From Geodermatophilus normandii (GTDB lineage: Bacteria > Actinomycetota > Actinomycetes > Mycobacteriales > Geodermatophilaceae), in the NCBI RefSeq assembly GCF_003182485.1, contig NZ_QGTX01000001.1, forward strand, positions 2,128,001 to 2,192,000: DNA of 64,000 nucleotides. The letters are read 5' to 3'. The notes under the pieces are model-generated. The model saw only the letters and a program-made list of their open reading frames with translations. It ran no database searches and had not been told where the DNA came from. The position numbers and the translations under genes were made by a program. Shown here one piece after another: positions 10,792 to 19,393 of this stretch (the stretch's first letter is position 1; every line of letters starts with the position of its first letter).

Positions 10792-10852
10792 GACCCGCAG
10801 CAGGGGCGGGCGGTCCCTCCCCGCGCGAGTGCAGGCGCTCCCGCACGCGACG

Positions 10853-10858
10853 TACCGT
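10853..10858 (+). promoter_or_regulatory. -10 box TACCGT for the WS/DGAT gene
   Basis: TACCGT lies 24 bases before the ATG at 10883. The short leader carries GGAGGAGG. Confidence 0.45.
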
Positions 10859-10882
10859 GGGCCACCGATCCGGAGGAGGACG

Positions 10883-12265
10883 ATGGCCGAGCGGCTGAGC
10901 ACCCTGGACGCGTCGTTCCTCTACCTCGAGGAGGCCGGGGCGCCGATGCACGTCTCCGGCGTGCTGGTCCTCGAGCCGGTCGAGGGCGGACTCGACACCC
11001 TGGCCGAGCTGGTGGAGGCACGGCTGCCGCTGGTGCCGCGCTACCGGCAGCGGATCGTGCCGGTGCCCGGGCACCTGGCCAACCCGGTGTGGGCCGACGA
11101 CCCGGACTTCGACGTCGACTACCACGTCCGGCGCTCGGCGGTCCCGCGCCCGGGCACCGAGGCCCAGCTGCTGGACCTGGTGTCCCGGGTCACCTCGCGG
11201 CCCCTCGACCGGAGCCGGCCGCTGTGGGAGGTCTACCTCGTCGAGGGGCTGTCCGGCGGCCGGGTCGCGGTGGTCACCAAGACCCACCCGGCGCTGGTCG
11301 ACGGGCTGGGCGCCGTCGACATCGCGCAGGTCCTGCTCGACTCCTCGCCGGACGCGCCGGTGCCTCCGGCCGACCGGTGGGCTCCCGGCCGCGTGCCGGG
11401 CCGGGTGGAGCTGGTCGCCGAGGCGCTGGGCGACTACGTGCAGCGGCCGACGGCGGTGCTGGAGACCGCTCGCTCGGCGGTCGGGGACCTGCGCTCCACC
11501 GCCACCCGGGCCCTCGGGGTGGCCGGGGGACTGGTGCGCGCGGCCCGCTCGGCGGTCGTCCCGGCACCGCACGGCCCGCTCAACCGCACCGTCGGCGACC
11601 AGCGGCGGGTCGCCGTCGCCCGGGCCGACCTGGAGGACCTCAAGGCCATCCGCAAGGCCCACGGCGGCACGGTCAACGACGTCCTGCTCACCGTGCTCAC
11701 CGGCGCCCTGCGCGACTGGCTGCTCTCCCGGGGAGAGCCGGTCCTCGGCTCGACCGCCGTCCGGGCGCTGGTGCCGGTGTCGGTGCAGGGGGAGGAACAG
11801 GAGGCGCCGGGCAGCAGCGTCGCCGCCTACCTGGTCGACCTGCCCGTGGGGGAGCCCAACCCGTGGGTGCGGCTGGCCCGGCTCAGCTACGCCATGCGCG
11901 GGGTGACCCGCTCGGGCCGCTCGGTGCGCGCGGACACGCTGATCGCGCTGACCGGGTTCGCCCCGCCGACGCTGCACGCGCTCGGCGCCCGCGCGGCCCG
12001 CGGCCTGTCGCGGCGGATGTTCAACCTCGTCGTCACCAACGTCCCGGGCCCGCAGGTGCCGCTGTACGCCGCCGGGAGCCGGATGCTCGAGGTGTTCCCC
12101 GTCGTGCCGCTGGCCGGCGGCCAGGGGCTGGCGGTCGGGATGACCAGCTACGACGGGCACGTCTACGTCGGGCTCAACGCCGACCGGGACGGGGTCGGGG
12201 ACGTGGACGTGCTGGCCGACCTGGTGGAGCAGGAGGTCGCGGCGCTCGCCGAGTCCGTGCGCTGA
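10883..12265 (+). CDS. WS/DGAT family acyltransferase with altered active-site motif
   Basis: 460 residues, the usual length. N-terminal MAERLSTLDASFLYLEEAG and RPLWEVYLVEGL (about 110), then TVNDVLLTVLTGALRDWL and FNLVVTNVPGPQVPLY are all typical of wax ester synthase/diacylglycerol acyltransferases, which esterify acyl-CoA with alcohols or diacylglycerol for storage lipid. The hallmark HHxxxDG reads H-P-A-L-V-D-G (about residue 134): the second His, taken as the catalytic base, is Pro. Activity is therefore doubtful or of another type. The mycobacterial relative tgs3 lies in the matching region. The GGAGGAGG site fixes the start. Confidence 0.85.
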   Translation: MAERLSTLDASFLYLEEAGAPMHVSGVLVLEPVEGGLDTLAELVEARLPLVPRYRQRIVPVPGHLANPVWADDPDFDVDYHVRRSAVPRPGTEAQLLDLVSRVTSRPLDRSRPLWEVYLVEGLSGGRVAVVTKTHPALVDGLGAVDIAQVLLDSSPDAPVPPADRWAPGRVPGRVELVAEALGDYVQRPTAVLETARSAVGDLRSTATRALGVAGGLVRAARSAVVPAPHGPLNRTVGDQRRVAVARADLEDLKAIRKAHGGTVNDVLLTVLTGALRDWLLSRGEPVLGSTAVRALVPVSVQGEEQEAPGSSVAAYLVDLPVGEPNPWVRLARLSYAMRGVTRSGRSVRADTLIALTGFAPPTLHALGARAARGLSRRMFNLVVTNVPGPQVPLYAAGSRMLEVFPVVPLAGGQGLAVGMTSYDGHVYVGLNADRDGVGDVDVLADLVEQEVAALAESVR

Positions 12266-12334
12266 CCCGGCGGCGGGCTCGGTGCCGGTCGCGCGGGATA
12301 CGGTCGCCCCTCGCGACGGGAGAGGAGCGGCCGG

Positions 12335-12847
12335 GTGCGGATCTACCTGCCGGCGACGACGAGCGTCCTGCGGACGCTGGTGGACGAGGGCCGGCTCTCC
12401 GGGCCGCACACCGGCTTCGCCGTCACCCCGCAGCTGCGGGAGCACTACGCGCTCAGCGACGCGGCGGCCGACGTCGAGGAGCTCGAGTACGCGGCGCTGC
12501 TCGCGGCGGCCCGCGCCAGCCTGCGCCTCGTCGACGTCGACCCCACCGCCGCCCGCCGCCGGGTCGTGCTCGCCGCCGACGTACCGGACACGGCGGTGGA
12601 CCCGGTCGACGACGCCGACACCGACCCCGGCGCGGTACGGGTGACCGCCGACGTCCCGCTCGCCGACGTCGCCAGCGCCCACGTCGACGGTGCCGAGGCC
12701 GAGGACGACGTGCGGGCCGCCGTGGCCGTGGTGCTCGAGGCCGACCTCGGCAGCGAGGAGGCGCAGTTCCTCGTCGACCAGGCCGAGGGGCACGAGCTGG
12801 CCTGGTACGCGACGCAGGAGATCGGCCCGGCGCTCGACCTGCTCTGA
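12335..12847 (+). CDS. DUF6912-like protein
   Basis: 170 residues. It starts MRIYLPATTSVLRTLVDEG and ends ELAWYATQEIGPALDLL, the pattern of a conserved actinobacterial family of unknown function (DUF6912). It is acidic, soluble and without signal peptide. Alternating strand/helix segments such as RRVVLAADVPDTAVD and GAVRVTADVPLADVASAHVD suggest a two-repeat alpha/beta fold. A TACGGT box at 12299 and AGAGGAG upstream of the GTG support separate expression. It is convergent with the EssC-like gene, 8 bases apart. Confidence 0.65.
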   Translation: MRIYLPATTSVLRTLVDEGRLSGPHTGFAVTPQLREHYALSDAAADVEELEYAALLAAARASLRLVDVDPTAARRRVVLAADVPDTAVDPVDDADTDPGAVRVTADVPLADVASAHVDGAEAEDDVRAAVAVVLEADLGSEEAQFLVDQAEGHELAWYATQEIGPALDLL

Positions 12848-12855
12848 CCGGACGG

Positions 12856-15800
12856 TCACGGCCCCGCCCGCCGGGCGACCTGCAGCCGCTGCGGGACACC
12901 GGCGGTGACCAGCCAGCCCGAGCCCGGCCGGACCGGCACCGGCGTCCGGGGCAGCCGGATCCCGAGCAGGTCGGCGTCCCCGGGACCCGGTGACAGCAGC
13001 ACCCCGCTGCGGCTGCGGCGCAGCTCGGCGACCGGGCCGCGGAAGGCCGTGCCCAGCTCACCCGCCGTTCCGGCGGCGAGGACGAGGACCTCGCCGTCGC
13101 CGCGGTCCCCGGCCGCCAGGGCGGTGGCCACGGGGGAGTCGGCGAGCGCGCCCGCGTCGTCGAGCAGGACCGCACCGGGACGCCCCGCCAGGTCCGCGCA
13201 CCACGCCCGCCAGCCGGCGACGTCGTCGCCGGGCAGCGCCGGCAGACCACGGCCGGTCGAGCGGCGGGAGCGGGCCAGGCGCAGCACCGGGATGCCGGCC
13301 GCGGCGAGCGTCGCGCCGAGGGTCTCCAGGGTGGTGGTCCGGCCGCTGCGCGGCGGGCCGACGACGAGCAGCCCGCCGGCGCGGGCCAGGTCCACGGTGA
13401 GCACGTCGGCCTCGTCGCCGCCAGGACCGAGCGGCACCCCGCGCAGCAGGTCGGCCACCCCGGTCCCGGCGGGGAGCGGTGCCGGTGTCGGGTCCGCGGG
13501 CAGCTCGGGGATGGTGAGCGGCCCGGTGCCCGGCGCGGCGGCCGGAGCCGTACGCCGCAGCGGCCGGGGCAGGGCGAGCTGGCACTCGCGCGCCTCCTCG
13601 CCCAGCAGCGCCCGGCCCGGCGGGCGGGAGCCGGGGACCGCGCGGACCGGGACCCCGGCGACCGCGTAGTCGGCTCGGTCGGGCAGGGGGAGGACCAGGC
13701 GGGTCCCCGCCGCCGCGGCCAGCCGCCCGCCGGGGACGGCCCGGTCGGCGGTCAAGACACAGGTCAGGCCGGCTGCGCCGCCGTCGCGGACCAGCCGCAG
13801 GAAGTCGGCGGATCCGGAGCCGGGCACTGCCTCGTCGAGCTGGGCCAAGAGCGCGTCCACGCCGTCGACGAGGAGCAGGACCGCCGGGCCGTCCGCGTCC
13901 GGTCCGGCCCGCCGCCGGGCCACCTGCTCGGTCAGCCGGGACAGCAGCCGGACGGTGCGCAGCGCGTCCGCCGCCCCCACGACCGTGCCGGTGTGCGCCA
14001 GTCCGCCGACCTCCGCGGCCAGGGCGCCACCGCCGTGGTCGAGGACGTGCACGTGCAGCCGTGCGGCCGGCAGCTGCTCGACCGCCTCGGCCAGCACCGT
14101 GCGCAGCAGGGTGGTGCGTCCGCTGCCGGGTCCGCCGACGGCCAGCCAGCCACCCCCGCGGGCGAGGTCGAGCAGCAGCGGCTCGCGGGACTGCCGGTCG
14201 GGACGGTCGACCAGCCCGAGCAGCAGCCGGGTCGCCGGCCGGTCCTCCCCGGGGGCCAGCCCCACGGCGTCCAGCCGGTCGGGCAGCGGCGGCTGCCACG
14301 GCCGGTGTGGCCGGGACAGGCCCGCCGCGTCGGCACGGGCGGTGGTGGCGGCGGTGATGCGGGCCAGGTCGGTCGGACCGGTGCCGGGTCCCGCGACGGC
14401 CGGCCCCGACGTCGCCGGCCACGACCAGCGGGTCACCGTCGGGCCCGCCGCCGATGCGTCCGGGCCGAGCGCCACCCGCGCCGCCTGGAAGGACACCGGC
14501 ACCGCGCCGCCGACGCGGACGTGACCGCGTCCCGGGCGGTCCGCCGGCACGTGTGCGGCGACCGCGCTGCCGAGCACGTCGCGCGAGTCGGCCTCGTCGG
14601 TGGTGCGCAGGCACAGCCGCAGGGAGCAGTTGGCCCGGATCTCGGGCGACACGACCCCGCCCGGGCGCTGCGTGGCCAGCACGAGGTGCACGCCGAGGGA
14701 GCGGCCGCGCTGCGCGATGCCGACCAGCCCGCTGACGAACTCCGGCAGCTCCTCGGCGAGGCCGGCGAACTCGTCGACGACGATCACCAGCCGGGCGAGC
14801 TCGACCGCCGCCGGCAGCGTCGCGACGTCCGGGACGCCGGCCGCCGCCAGCAGCGCCTCGCGGCGGGACAGCTCCGCGGTGAGCGACCGCAGCGCCCGGG
14901 CGGTGGCCGCGCCGTCCAGGTCGGTCACCAGCCCCACGGTGTGCGGCAGCGCCACGGCGTCGGCGAAGGCGGCTCCGCCCTTGTAGTCGACCAGCAGGAA
15001 GGAGCAGCGGTCCGGTGGGTGGGCCAGGGCGAGCCCGGCCACCAGGGTCTGCAGCAGTTCCGACTTCCCCGACCCGGTCGTGCCGGCCACCAGGGCGTGC
15101 GGGCCGTCGCGCACCAGGTCGACCTCGGCGACGCCGTCCGCGGTCACGCCCAGCGGGGCGCGCAGCGACGACCGCGTGCCCGACCACGTCACCGGGACGT
15201 CCGTGGCGCCGTCCCCGAGGAGGTCGAGCAGGCGGACCGTGACCGGCAGCCCCGCGGCCTGCCGGGCCGGGGCCAGCGGAGCCAGGTCGCGGGCCAGCCG
15301 GGCGGCGACGGCCGTCGGCAGGCGGTCGACGACGACCTCGTCCGGCGCTGCGCCGTCCCCCCGGGCCAGCAGCCCGGTGTCCCCCGTCTCGCCGCCGACC
15401 TCGAGCACCGCGCGGACGCAGCCGCCCAGGTCCTCGCCGTGGCGGGCGAGCACCAGCAGGACCACACCCCGGGCGCGGCACGCGCGCAGGAGCTCCCCGA
15501 GCGTCGCGTCGACCGTCCGGTCGACGACGAGCACGAGCGCGCCCGCGGCGGGATCGGACGCCGCGCGCCCCTCGGCCAGCCCGGTCAGCCAGGCCGCCAG
15601 CGCCGTGTCCGCCGCGGCGGCGGCCGGTCCCGAGGGTGGCCGCACGTGGACGGCTCCGGCCGGCAGGTGCGGCAGCCACCGTGCCCAGGCCCAGTCCGCG
15701 CGGCGCTCGGCCGTGGTGAGCACGGCGACGTCGACCTCGCCGGGGGCGGCCAGGCCGGCCAGTTGCGCGAGCAGCGCCCGCGCGACGCCCAGCGCCGGCT

Positions 15801-16980
15801 CCCGCGGACCGGTCACGCCTAGCCCGCCGGTGCGGCGCAGGTCCACGGTCACCGGCAGGTCGGCCGCCGGCTCGGGCACCCGCCGGCCCTCCTCCACGCG
15901 CACCACCCGGGTGGCCCCGGTGCCGGTGCCGAGGCGCACCGTCGCCAGGGTCGGGTCCCCGCCGCGACGCGACCACAGCAGCGTCGTGCCCCGGCGCGCC
16001 GCGGCGGCCACGGCCGCGAGGTCGGGCGCCTCCGCCCGGGCCGCCCGCACGTCGGACCGCACGGCCTCGGCCAGCCGGCCGCGGGCCGCCCGCAGCTCCC
16101 GCGCGTGGACCTCGGCCGCCTCGCGCCCGGTGCGCGACCCGCTCCACCGGTCCGAGGCCCACGACCCGACCGCCACCAGCGGGCCGAGCAGGGCGAAGAA
16201 CAGGAAGGTCGGTGTCGCCAGCAGTACGGCCAGCCCCACGCCGGCGACGGCGGGCAGCACGACGGCCACCCAGCCCAGCCGGCGTCGCGGAGGAGGCGCG
16301 GGCGGGTCGGGCAGCGGTACCTCCACCTCCGGGCGGTGCCCCGGGGGAGGGGCGCCGGGTCGCACCAGCCGGCGGCCGCCGGGTGCCGGCCGCGAGCCGG
16401 CCCGGCCGTCCCGCGGGCCGGTGACGGTCACCGAGCTCGCACCCAGCCGGAGCACCGCGCCGGGCCGCCACTCCTGCGGTGTGCCGACGAGGTCGGCGTC
16501 GTCGAGCCGGCTGCCGTTGCTGGACCCGAGGTCGGACACGGTGATCCCGCCGGCACCGACCTCGAGCGCGACGTGCCGGCGGGAGACGCCGGGGTCGGGG
16601 AGGGACAGCGTGGCGCCGGCGCCCCGGCCGAGGACGTGGCGGCCGGAGGACAGCGGAACGGTGGTCCCCGCTGCCGGGCCGCCCACGACGTGCAGCTCCA
16701 GCGGGCTGGCGGCCTGCTCCCCGGTGCGGGGGACCGGCCGGCCCAGGCCCAGGACCGCGCCGTGCAGGAGCCGGTCGTCGCCCAGCAGCAGGTCCCCGGG
16801 CAGCCGGGTGCTGCCCGACCACAGCCCGTCCGGCGTGGCGCCGAGGACGGCGACGAGCTCGGTCAGGACGACGTCCAGCCGGGCGTCGTCGGGAGCGCGG
16901 ACCTCGACGTCGGCGGCACCCTCTGCACCGACGACGGTCCAGCAGCGGGTCCCGGCGCCGGAGGGGAGGGGAGCGGACAC
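12856..16980 (-). CDS. EssC/EccC-like FtsK-SpoIIIE ATPase with FHA domain (type VII secretion type)
   Basis: 1374 residues from the GTG at 16980 (GGGAG upstream; a longer frame to 17103 would overlap the divergent promoter). An FHA domain lies at about 115-185 (HVLGRGAGATLSLPDPGVSRR, LGSSNGSRL). Two membrane helices follow at about 240-285. Three ATPase domains come next: the first has a full Walker A GTTGSGKSELL (about 630) and LVDYKGGAAF, the second has GGPGSGRTTLL (about 945), the third GPPRSGRTTTL (about 1207), both with Lys changed to Arg. In EssC/EccC the first domain does the work. Divergent from the WXG100 gene, its likely substrate. No EccB, EccD, EccE, mycosin or PE/PPE genes are in the window. 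Confidence 0.85.
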   Translation of the reverse strand: MSAPLPSGAGTRCWTVVGAEGAADVEVRAPDDARLDVVLTELVAVLGATPDGLWSGSTRLPGDLLLGDDRLLHGAVLGLGRPVPRTGEQAASPLELHVVGGPAAGTTVPLSSGRHVLGRGAGATLSLPDPGVSRRHVALEVGAGGITVSDLGSSNGSRLDDADLVGTPQEWRPGAVLRLGASSVTVTGPRDGRAGSRPAPGGRRLVRPGAPPPGHRPEVEVPLPDPPAPPPRRRLGWVAVVLPAVAGVGLAVLLATPTFLFFALLGPLVAVGSWASDRWSGSRTGREAAEVHARELRAARGRLAEAVRSDVRAARAEAPDLAAVAAAARRGTTLLWSRRGGDPTLATVRLGTGTGATRVVRVEEGRRVPEPAADLPVTVDLRRTGGLGVTGPREPALGVARALLAQLAGLAAPGEVDVAVLTTAERRADWAWARWLPHLPAGAVHVRPPSGPAAAAADTALAAWLTGLAEGRAASDPAAGALVLVVDRTVDATLGELLRACRARGVVLLVLARHGEDLGGCVRAVLEVGGETGDTGLLARGDGAAPDEVVVDRLPTAVAARLARDLAPLAPARQAAGLPVTVRLLDLLGDGATDVPVTWSGTRSSLRAPLGVTADGVAEVDLVRDGPHALVAGTTGSGKSELLQTLVAGLALAHPPDRCSFLLVDYKGGAAFADAVALPHTVGLVTDLDGAATARALRSLTAELSRREALLAAAGVPDVATLPAAVELARLVIVVDEFAGLAEELPEFVSGLVGIAQRGRSLGVHLVLATQRPGGVVSPEIRANCSLRLCLRTTDEADSRDVLGSAVAAHVPADRPGRGHVRVGGAVPVSFQAARVALGPDASAAGPTVTRWSWPATSGPAVAGPGTGPTDLARITAATTARADAAGLSRPHRPWQPPLPDRLDAVGLAPGEDRPATRLLLGLVDRPDRQSREPLLLDLARGGGWLAVGGPGSGRTTLLRTVLAEAVEQLPAARLHVHVLDHGGGALAAEVGGLAHTGTVVGAADALRTVRLLSRLTEQVARRRAGPDADGPAVLLLVDGVDALLAQLDEAVPGSGSADFLRLVRDGGAAGLTCVLTADRAVPGGRLAAAAGTRLVLPLPDRADYAVAGVPVRAVPGSRPPGRALLGEEARECQLALPRPLRRTAPAAAPGTGPLTIPELPADPTPAPLPAGTGVADLLRGVPLGPGGDEADVLTVDLARAGGLLVVGPPRSGRTTTLETLGATLAAAGIPVLRLARSRRSTGRGLPALPGDDVAGWRAWCADLAGRPGAVLLDDAGALADSPVATALAAGDRGDGEVLVLAAGTAGELGTAFRGPVAELRRSRSGVLLSPGPGDADLLGIRLPRTPVPVRPGSGWLVTAGVPQRLQVARRAGP

Positions 16981-17087
16981 GGGGGCGACGCTCCCGCCCG
17001 CGACCGCGGCCCGGGGGACCGCGGCCGCCCGCTGTGGACGGTCGGCGGCGCTGTGGACGCCGGAGCGCTCCCGGCGCGGATCCGGCC

Positions 17088-17093
17088 TAGCGT
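17088..17093 (+). promoter_or_regulatory. -10 box TAGCGT for the WXG100 gene
   Basis: TAGCGT lies 43 bases before the ATG at 17136; the leader holds a strong AGGAGGAG site. It argues against starting the divergent ATPase at 17103. Confidence 0.45.
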
Positions 17094-17135
17094 CCGCAGC
17101 CACCCGGGAGGTGCCCGGGACGGACAGGAGGAGCC

Positions 17136-17429
17136 ATGAAGGTCGACATCGCCACCCTGCAGTCGATGGCCGGACGCTGCCAGACCGAGGCGGCCGAGAC
17201 CGCCTCCCGGCACACGACGCTGTCGAGCACCGTCACGAGCTCGGTGCTCGACGGCTGGACCGACAGCCAGGCCGCGGTGCAGTTCAGCGCGCTCTACGAG
17301 CAGTGGCGGATCTCGGCCCAGGGCGTGAGCGACGCGCTCACCGGGATGGGTGCCCTGCTGTCAGCGGTCGCGGCCTCCTACCAGCAGCACGAGGCGGAGG
17401 TGGCCGCGCGCATCGGGGCGCTGGTCTGA
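17136..17429 (+). CDS. WXG100 family protein (ESAT-6-like) with a WTD turn
   Basis: 97 residues, the classic size. Two helices flank a turn at about residue 41 that reads G-W-T-D-S in place of the usual W-x-G; the second helix has YEQWRISAQGVSDALTGMG, and the C-terminal part AASYQQHEAEVAARIGAL contains a YxxxE-like signal (Y-Q-Q-H-E). These proteins are secreted as helical-hairpin dimers by type VII systems. Only one family member is present, so a homodimer is likely. It is divergent from the EssC-like ATPase. Confidence 0.85.
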   Translation: MKVDIATLQSMAGRCQTEAAETASRHTTLSSTVTSSVLDGWTDSQAAVQFSALYEQWRISAQGVSDALTGMGALLSAVAASYQQHEAEVAARIGALV

Positions 17430-17437
17430 GCGCCGGC

Positions 17438-18337
17438 TCAGCCGGGCGGTCCCGCGGCCAGCGCGGCGGCGCGCGCCGGCTGCAGCCGGCGGCGCGCCGC
17501 GGCGAGCGCCTCGGGCACCCGCTCCCAGGGGAGGATCGACAGGATCGCCACGCAGTGCGGCAGGAAGATGATCCGCAGGCCGCCGAACACCATGAGGTGG
17601 AAGCCGAGCAGGAAGACCACGAGCGCCACGCGCGCGCGGTCGGACCGGACCAGCAGCATCAGCGGGGCGGCGAACTCGAGGACGAGCATCGCCCACTGCA
17701 CGGCCACGAGCAGGCCGGGCACGTCGAGCGTCCACTCCGACAGGCCGGTGCCGCGGCGGATCACCGCCCGGGTGATGGTCGAGCCGGTCGCCCAGTCCCA
17801 CCCGCCGAAGCGCATCTTCGCCCAGGCGGCGAGGAAGTAGGTGAGCATCACGGTCACCATCACCGCCGCCATCGCCCAGCCGGCCGCCTCGGACCGGCGG
17901 CGGTCGCGCCACCGCACCCGGCCGATGGTGGGCAGCACCGCGAGCGCGACGAGGTAGGCGATGCGGTCGTGGTCGACCTTGCCGTAGCTCATCGCGATGA
18001 CCATCCACTCGAGGTACAGCACGAAGACCGCGGTCCCCAGCAGTCGGGGCGCGCGGCCGGTGGCCGCGGCCAGGGCGGCGGCCACCAGTGCCCACTGCAC
18101 GACGTGGACCACGGTCGACGTCGGGGTGGGCAGGTGCAGCACCCGGGCGATCTCGAGCGGCTGGTACCAGACGGTGGGCACCTCGGCGTGCGCGCGCACC
18201 CACGCGGTGGTGAGGAAGACGTCGACCGGCACGAACAGGTAGGCGATGGTGCGGAACACCGCGATCCGCGCCAGCGGGACGGGGCGGGTCCAGAAGCCGC
18301 GCAGGCCCCGGAGGGCGGCGACGACCGGGGCGCTCAC
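17438..18337 (-). CDS. HTTM-domain-like multi-pass membrane protein
   Basis: 299 residues with about seven or eight hydrophobic helices. FRTIAYLFVPVDVFLTTAWV, YLEWMVIAMSYGKVDHDRI, TYFLAAWAKMRFGGWDW and LPHCVAILSILPWERVPEA are typical of the HTTM/vitamin-K-carboxylase-like family, whose bacterial role is unknown. The GTG at 18337 overlaps the stop of the upstream gene by four bases (GTGA), so the two proteins are made together. It is convergent with the WXG100 gene, 8 bases away. Confidence 0.7.
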   Translation of the reverse strand: MSAPVVAALRGLRGFWTRPVPLARIAVFRTIAYLFVPVDVFLTTAWVRAHAEVPTVWYQPLEIARVLHLPTPTSTVVHVVQWALVAAALAAATGRAPRLLGTAVFVLYLEWMVIAMSYGKVDHDRIAYLVALAVLPTIGRVRWRDRRRSEAAGWAMAAVMVTVMLTYFLAAWAKMRFGGWDWATGSTITRAVIRRGTGLSEWTLDVPGLLVAVQWAMLVLEFAAPLMLLVRSDRARVALVVFLLGFHLMVFGGLRIIFLPHCVAILSILPWERVPEALAAARRRLQPARAAALAAGPPG

Positions 18338-18822
18338 GAGCCGGCCCCCAGGTCCTGCTCGACGAGGACCCGGTCGGTCCACTCGCCGGTCGGCAGGCCG
18401 TCGGCGAGCTCGAAGTGCCGCTGCACCACCTGGACCTCGACGAGGGAGGGGGCGTCCGGATGGCGCCGGGTGTAGGTCTCGGCCAGCGTCACCAGCAGCG
18501 TCGGGTCGTCGACCATCCGGGGGAGCTGCCCCTCGAACTCGGCGCGGCGCAGCCCCACCTCGCCGCCGGACAGGCGCACCTCCTCACCCGCGCCGGTCAG
18601 GCCGACGACACGGGTGGAGACGACCGGCGCGTTCGCGTCGGCGCGGGTCGAGTACATCTTGAACGGCCCGAACGGGAACGAGGCGTCGGTGCCCCACAGC
18701 GTCCCGGCGAGGACGAGCGCCAGGACGGCCAGGCTGGCGGCGAGGCGGGCGCGGCGCCCGCCGGGGGAGAGCACGACGACGTCCGCCTCGGCGGGGTCGC
18801 CGGCGCGGGACGGCTGGACCAC
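18334..18822 (-). CDS. Single-pass membrane protein, partner of the HTTM-like protein
   Basis: 162 residues. One hydrophobic helix (about residues 26-44, ASLAVLALVLAGTLWG) precedes an extracytoplasmic domain with SFPFGPFKMYSTRADANAPV, a motif found in small proteins encoded beside HTTM genes in actinobacteria. Function is unknown. The operon order (this gene, then HTTM, GTGA overlap) suggests a two-component membrane complex. The GTG at 18822 is six bases after TACGAT on the minus strand. Confidence 0.65.
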   Translation of the reverse strand: MVQPSRAGDPAEADVVVLSPGGRRARLAASLAVLALVLAGTLWGTDASFPFGPFKMYSTRADANAPVVSTRVVGLTGAGEEVRLSGGEVGLRRAEFEGQLPRMVDDPTLLVTLAETYTRRHPDAPSLVEVQVVQRHFELADGLPTGEWTDRVLVEQDLGAGS

Positions 18823-18828
18823 CCGGGC

Positions 18829-18834
18829 ATCGTA
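18829..18834 (-). promoter_or_regulatory. -10 box TACGAT, leaderless start of the 18822 gene
   Basis: On the minus strand TACGAT, six bases, then GTG, with no Shine-Dalgarno. Confidence 0.5.
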
Positions 18835-19393
18835 GGATCGGCGGCCGTCCAGATGGGTCACCGACGCCGCGTGGTGGGCAACTGGCCTGCCCGGCCCGGG
18901 ACGGCCCTGCCTGCGTGCGGCGCCGCGCCCGTCCACCCCACGACGTCGGGAGAGCGCACCTGCTGGCCGGTCGGCACTGACACCGGCGCCTGCCCTGAGT
19001 TGTGGTCATGTCACTGTCAGGGGACTGAGCTGCGGTTGTCCATCCCGTGCCTAACCGTTGTCACTTGGTGGCGTTCGACGTCCTGTGCCTCCGACGTGCC
19101 GCCCACTGGTGGTGCACACGTCTGCAACCGAGTACGAGCCGAACGGCTTCGTCCGGTGCGCTCACCCCGCCAAGGGACTCGAGCCTCAACCTCAAGCGGC
19201 ACGATGGCTCCTGCCTGACGAGGTGCTGCAACTCGCGTACGACGAGGCTCGGACCGCCCTCCGCGACTCTCGGCTGCTTCTGCTCATCGGCGCTCGGTTG
19301 GTCGCCCTTGCGGCCACAGCACTGCTGGTCGGTCACTGACCAGGGGCTGGTACCACCTCGTTGGCGCTACGTGTCGTGGGTTCCGCTGCTGCG
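18835..19393. other. 559-bp lower-GC stretch without a convincing gene
   Basis: No frame has both a good start and a recognisable family. A plus-strand frame at 19058-19339 (TTG start, no ribosome site) encodes 93 residues whose end, PDEVLQLAYDEARTALRDS followed by a hydrophobic helix, resembles the N-terminal 'YDEARxAL' helix and first membrane helix of small phage or mobile-island membrane proteins. It may be a remnant. Base composition is clearly lower in GC than the flanks. Confidence 0.4.

Noticed and set aside
16981-17103. Longer N-terminus of the EssC-like ATPase from ATG 17103
   Set aside because: It would overlap the -10 region of the WXG100 gene, has no ribosome site and no family similarity.
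18900-19060. Search for a tRNA or att site beside the integrase remnant
   Set aside because: No cloverleaf-forming segment was found near 18.8-20.5 kb; the 10-base inverted word is too short to call an attachment site.
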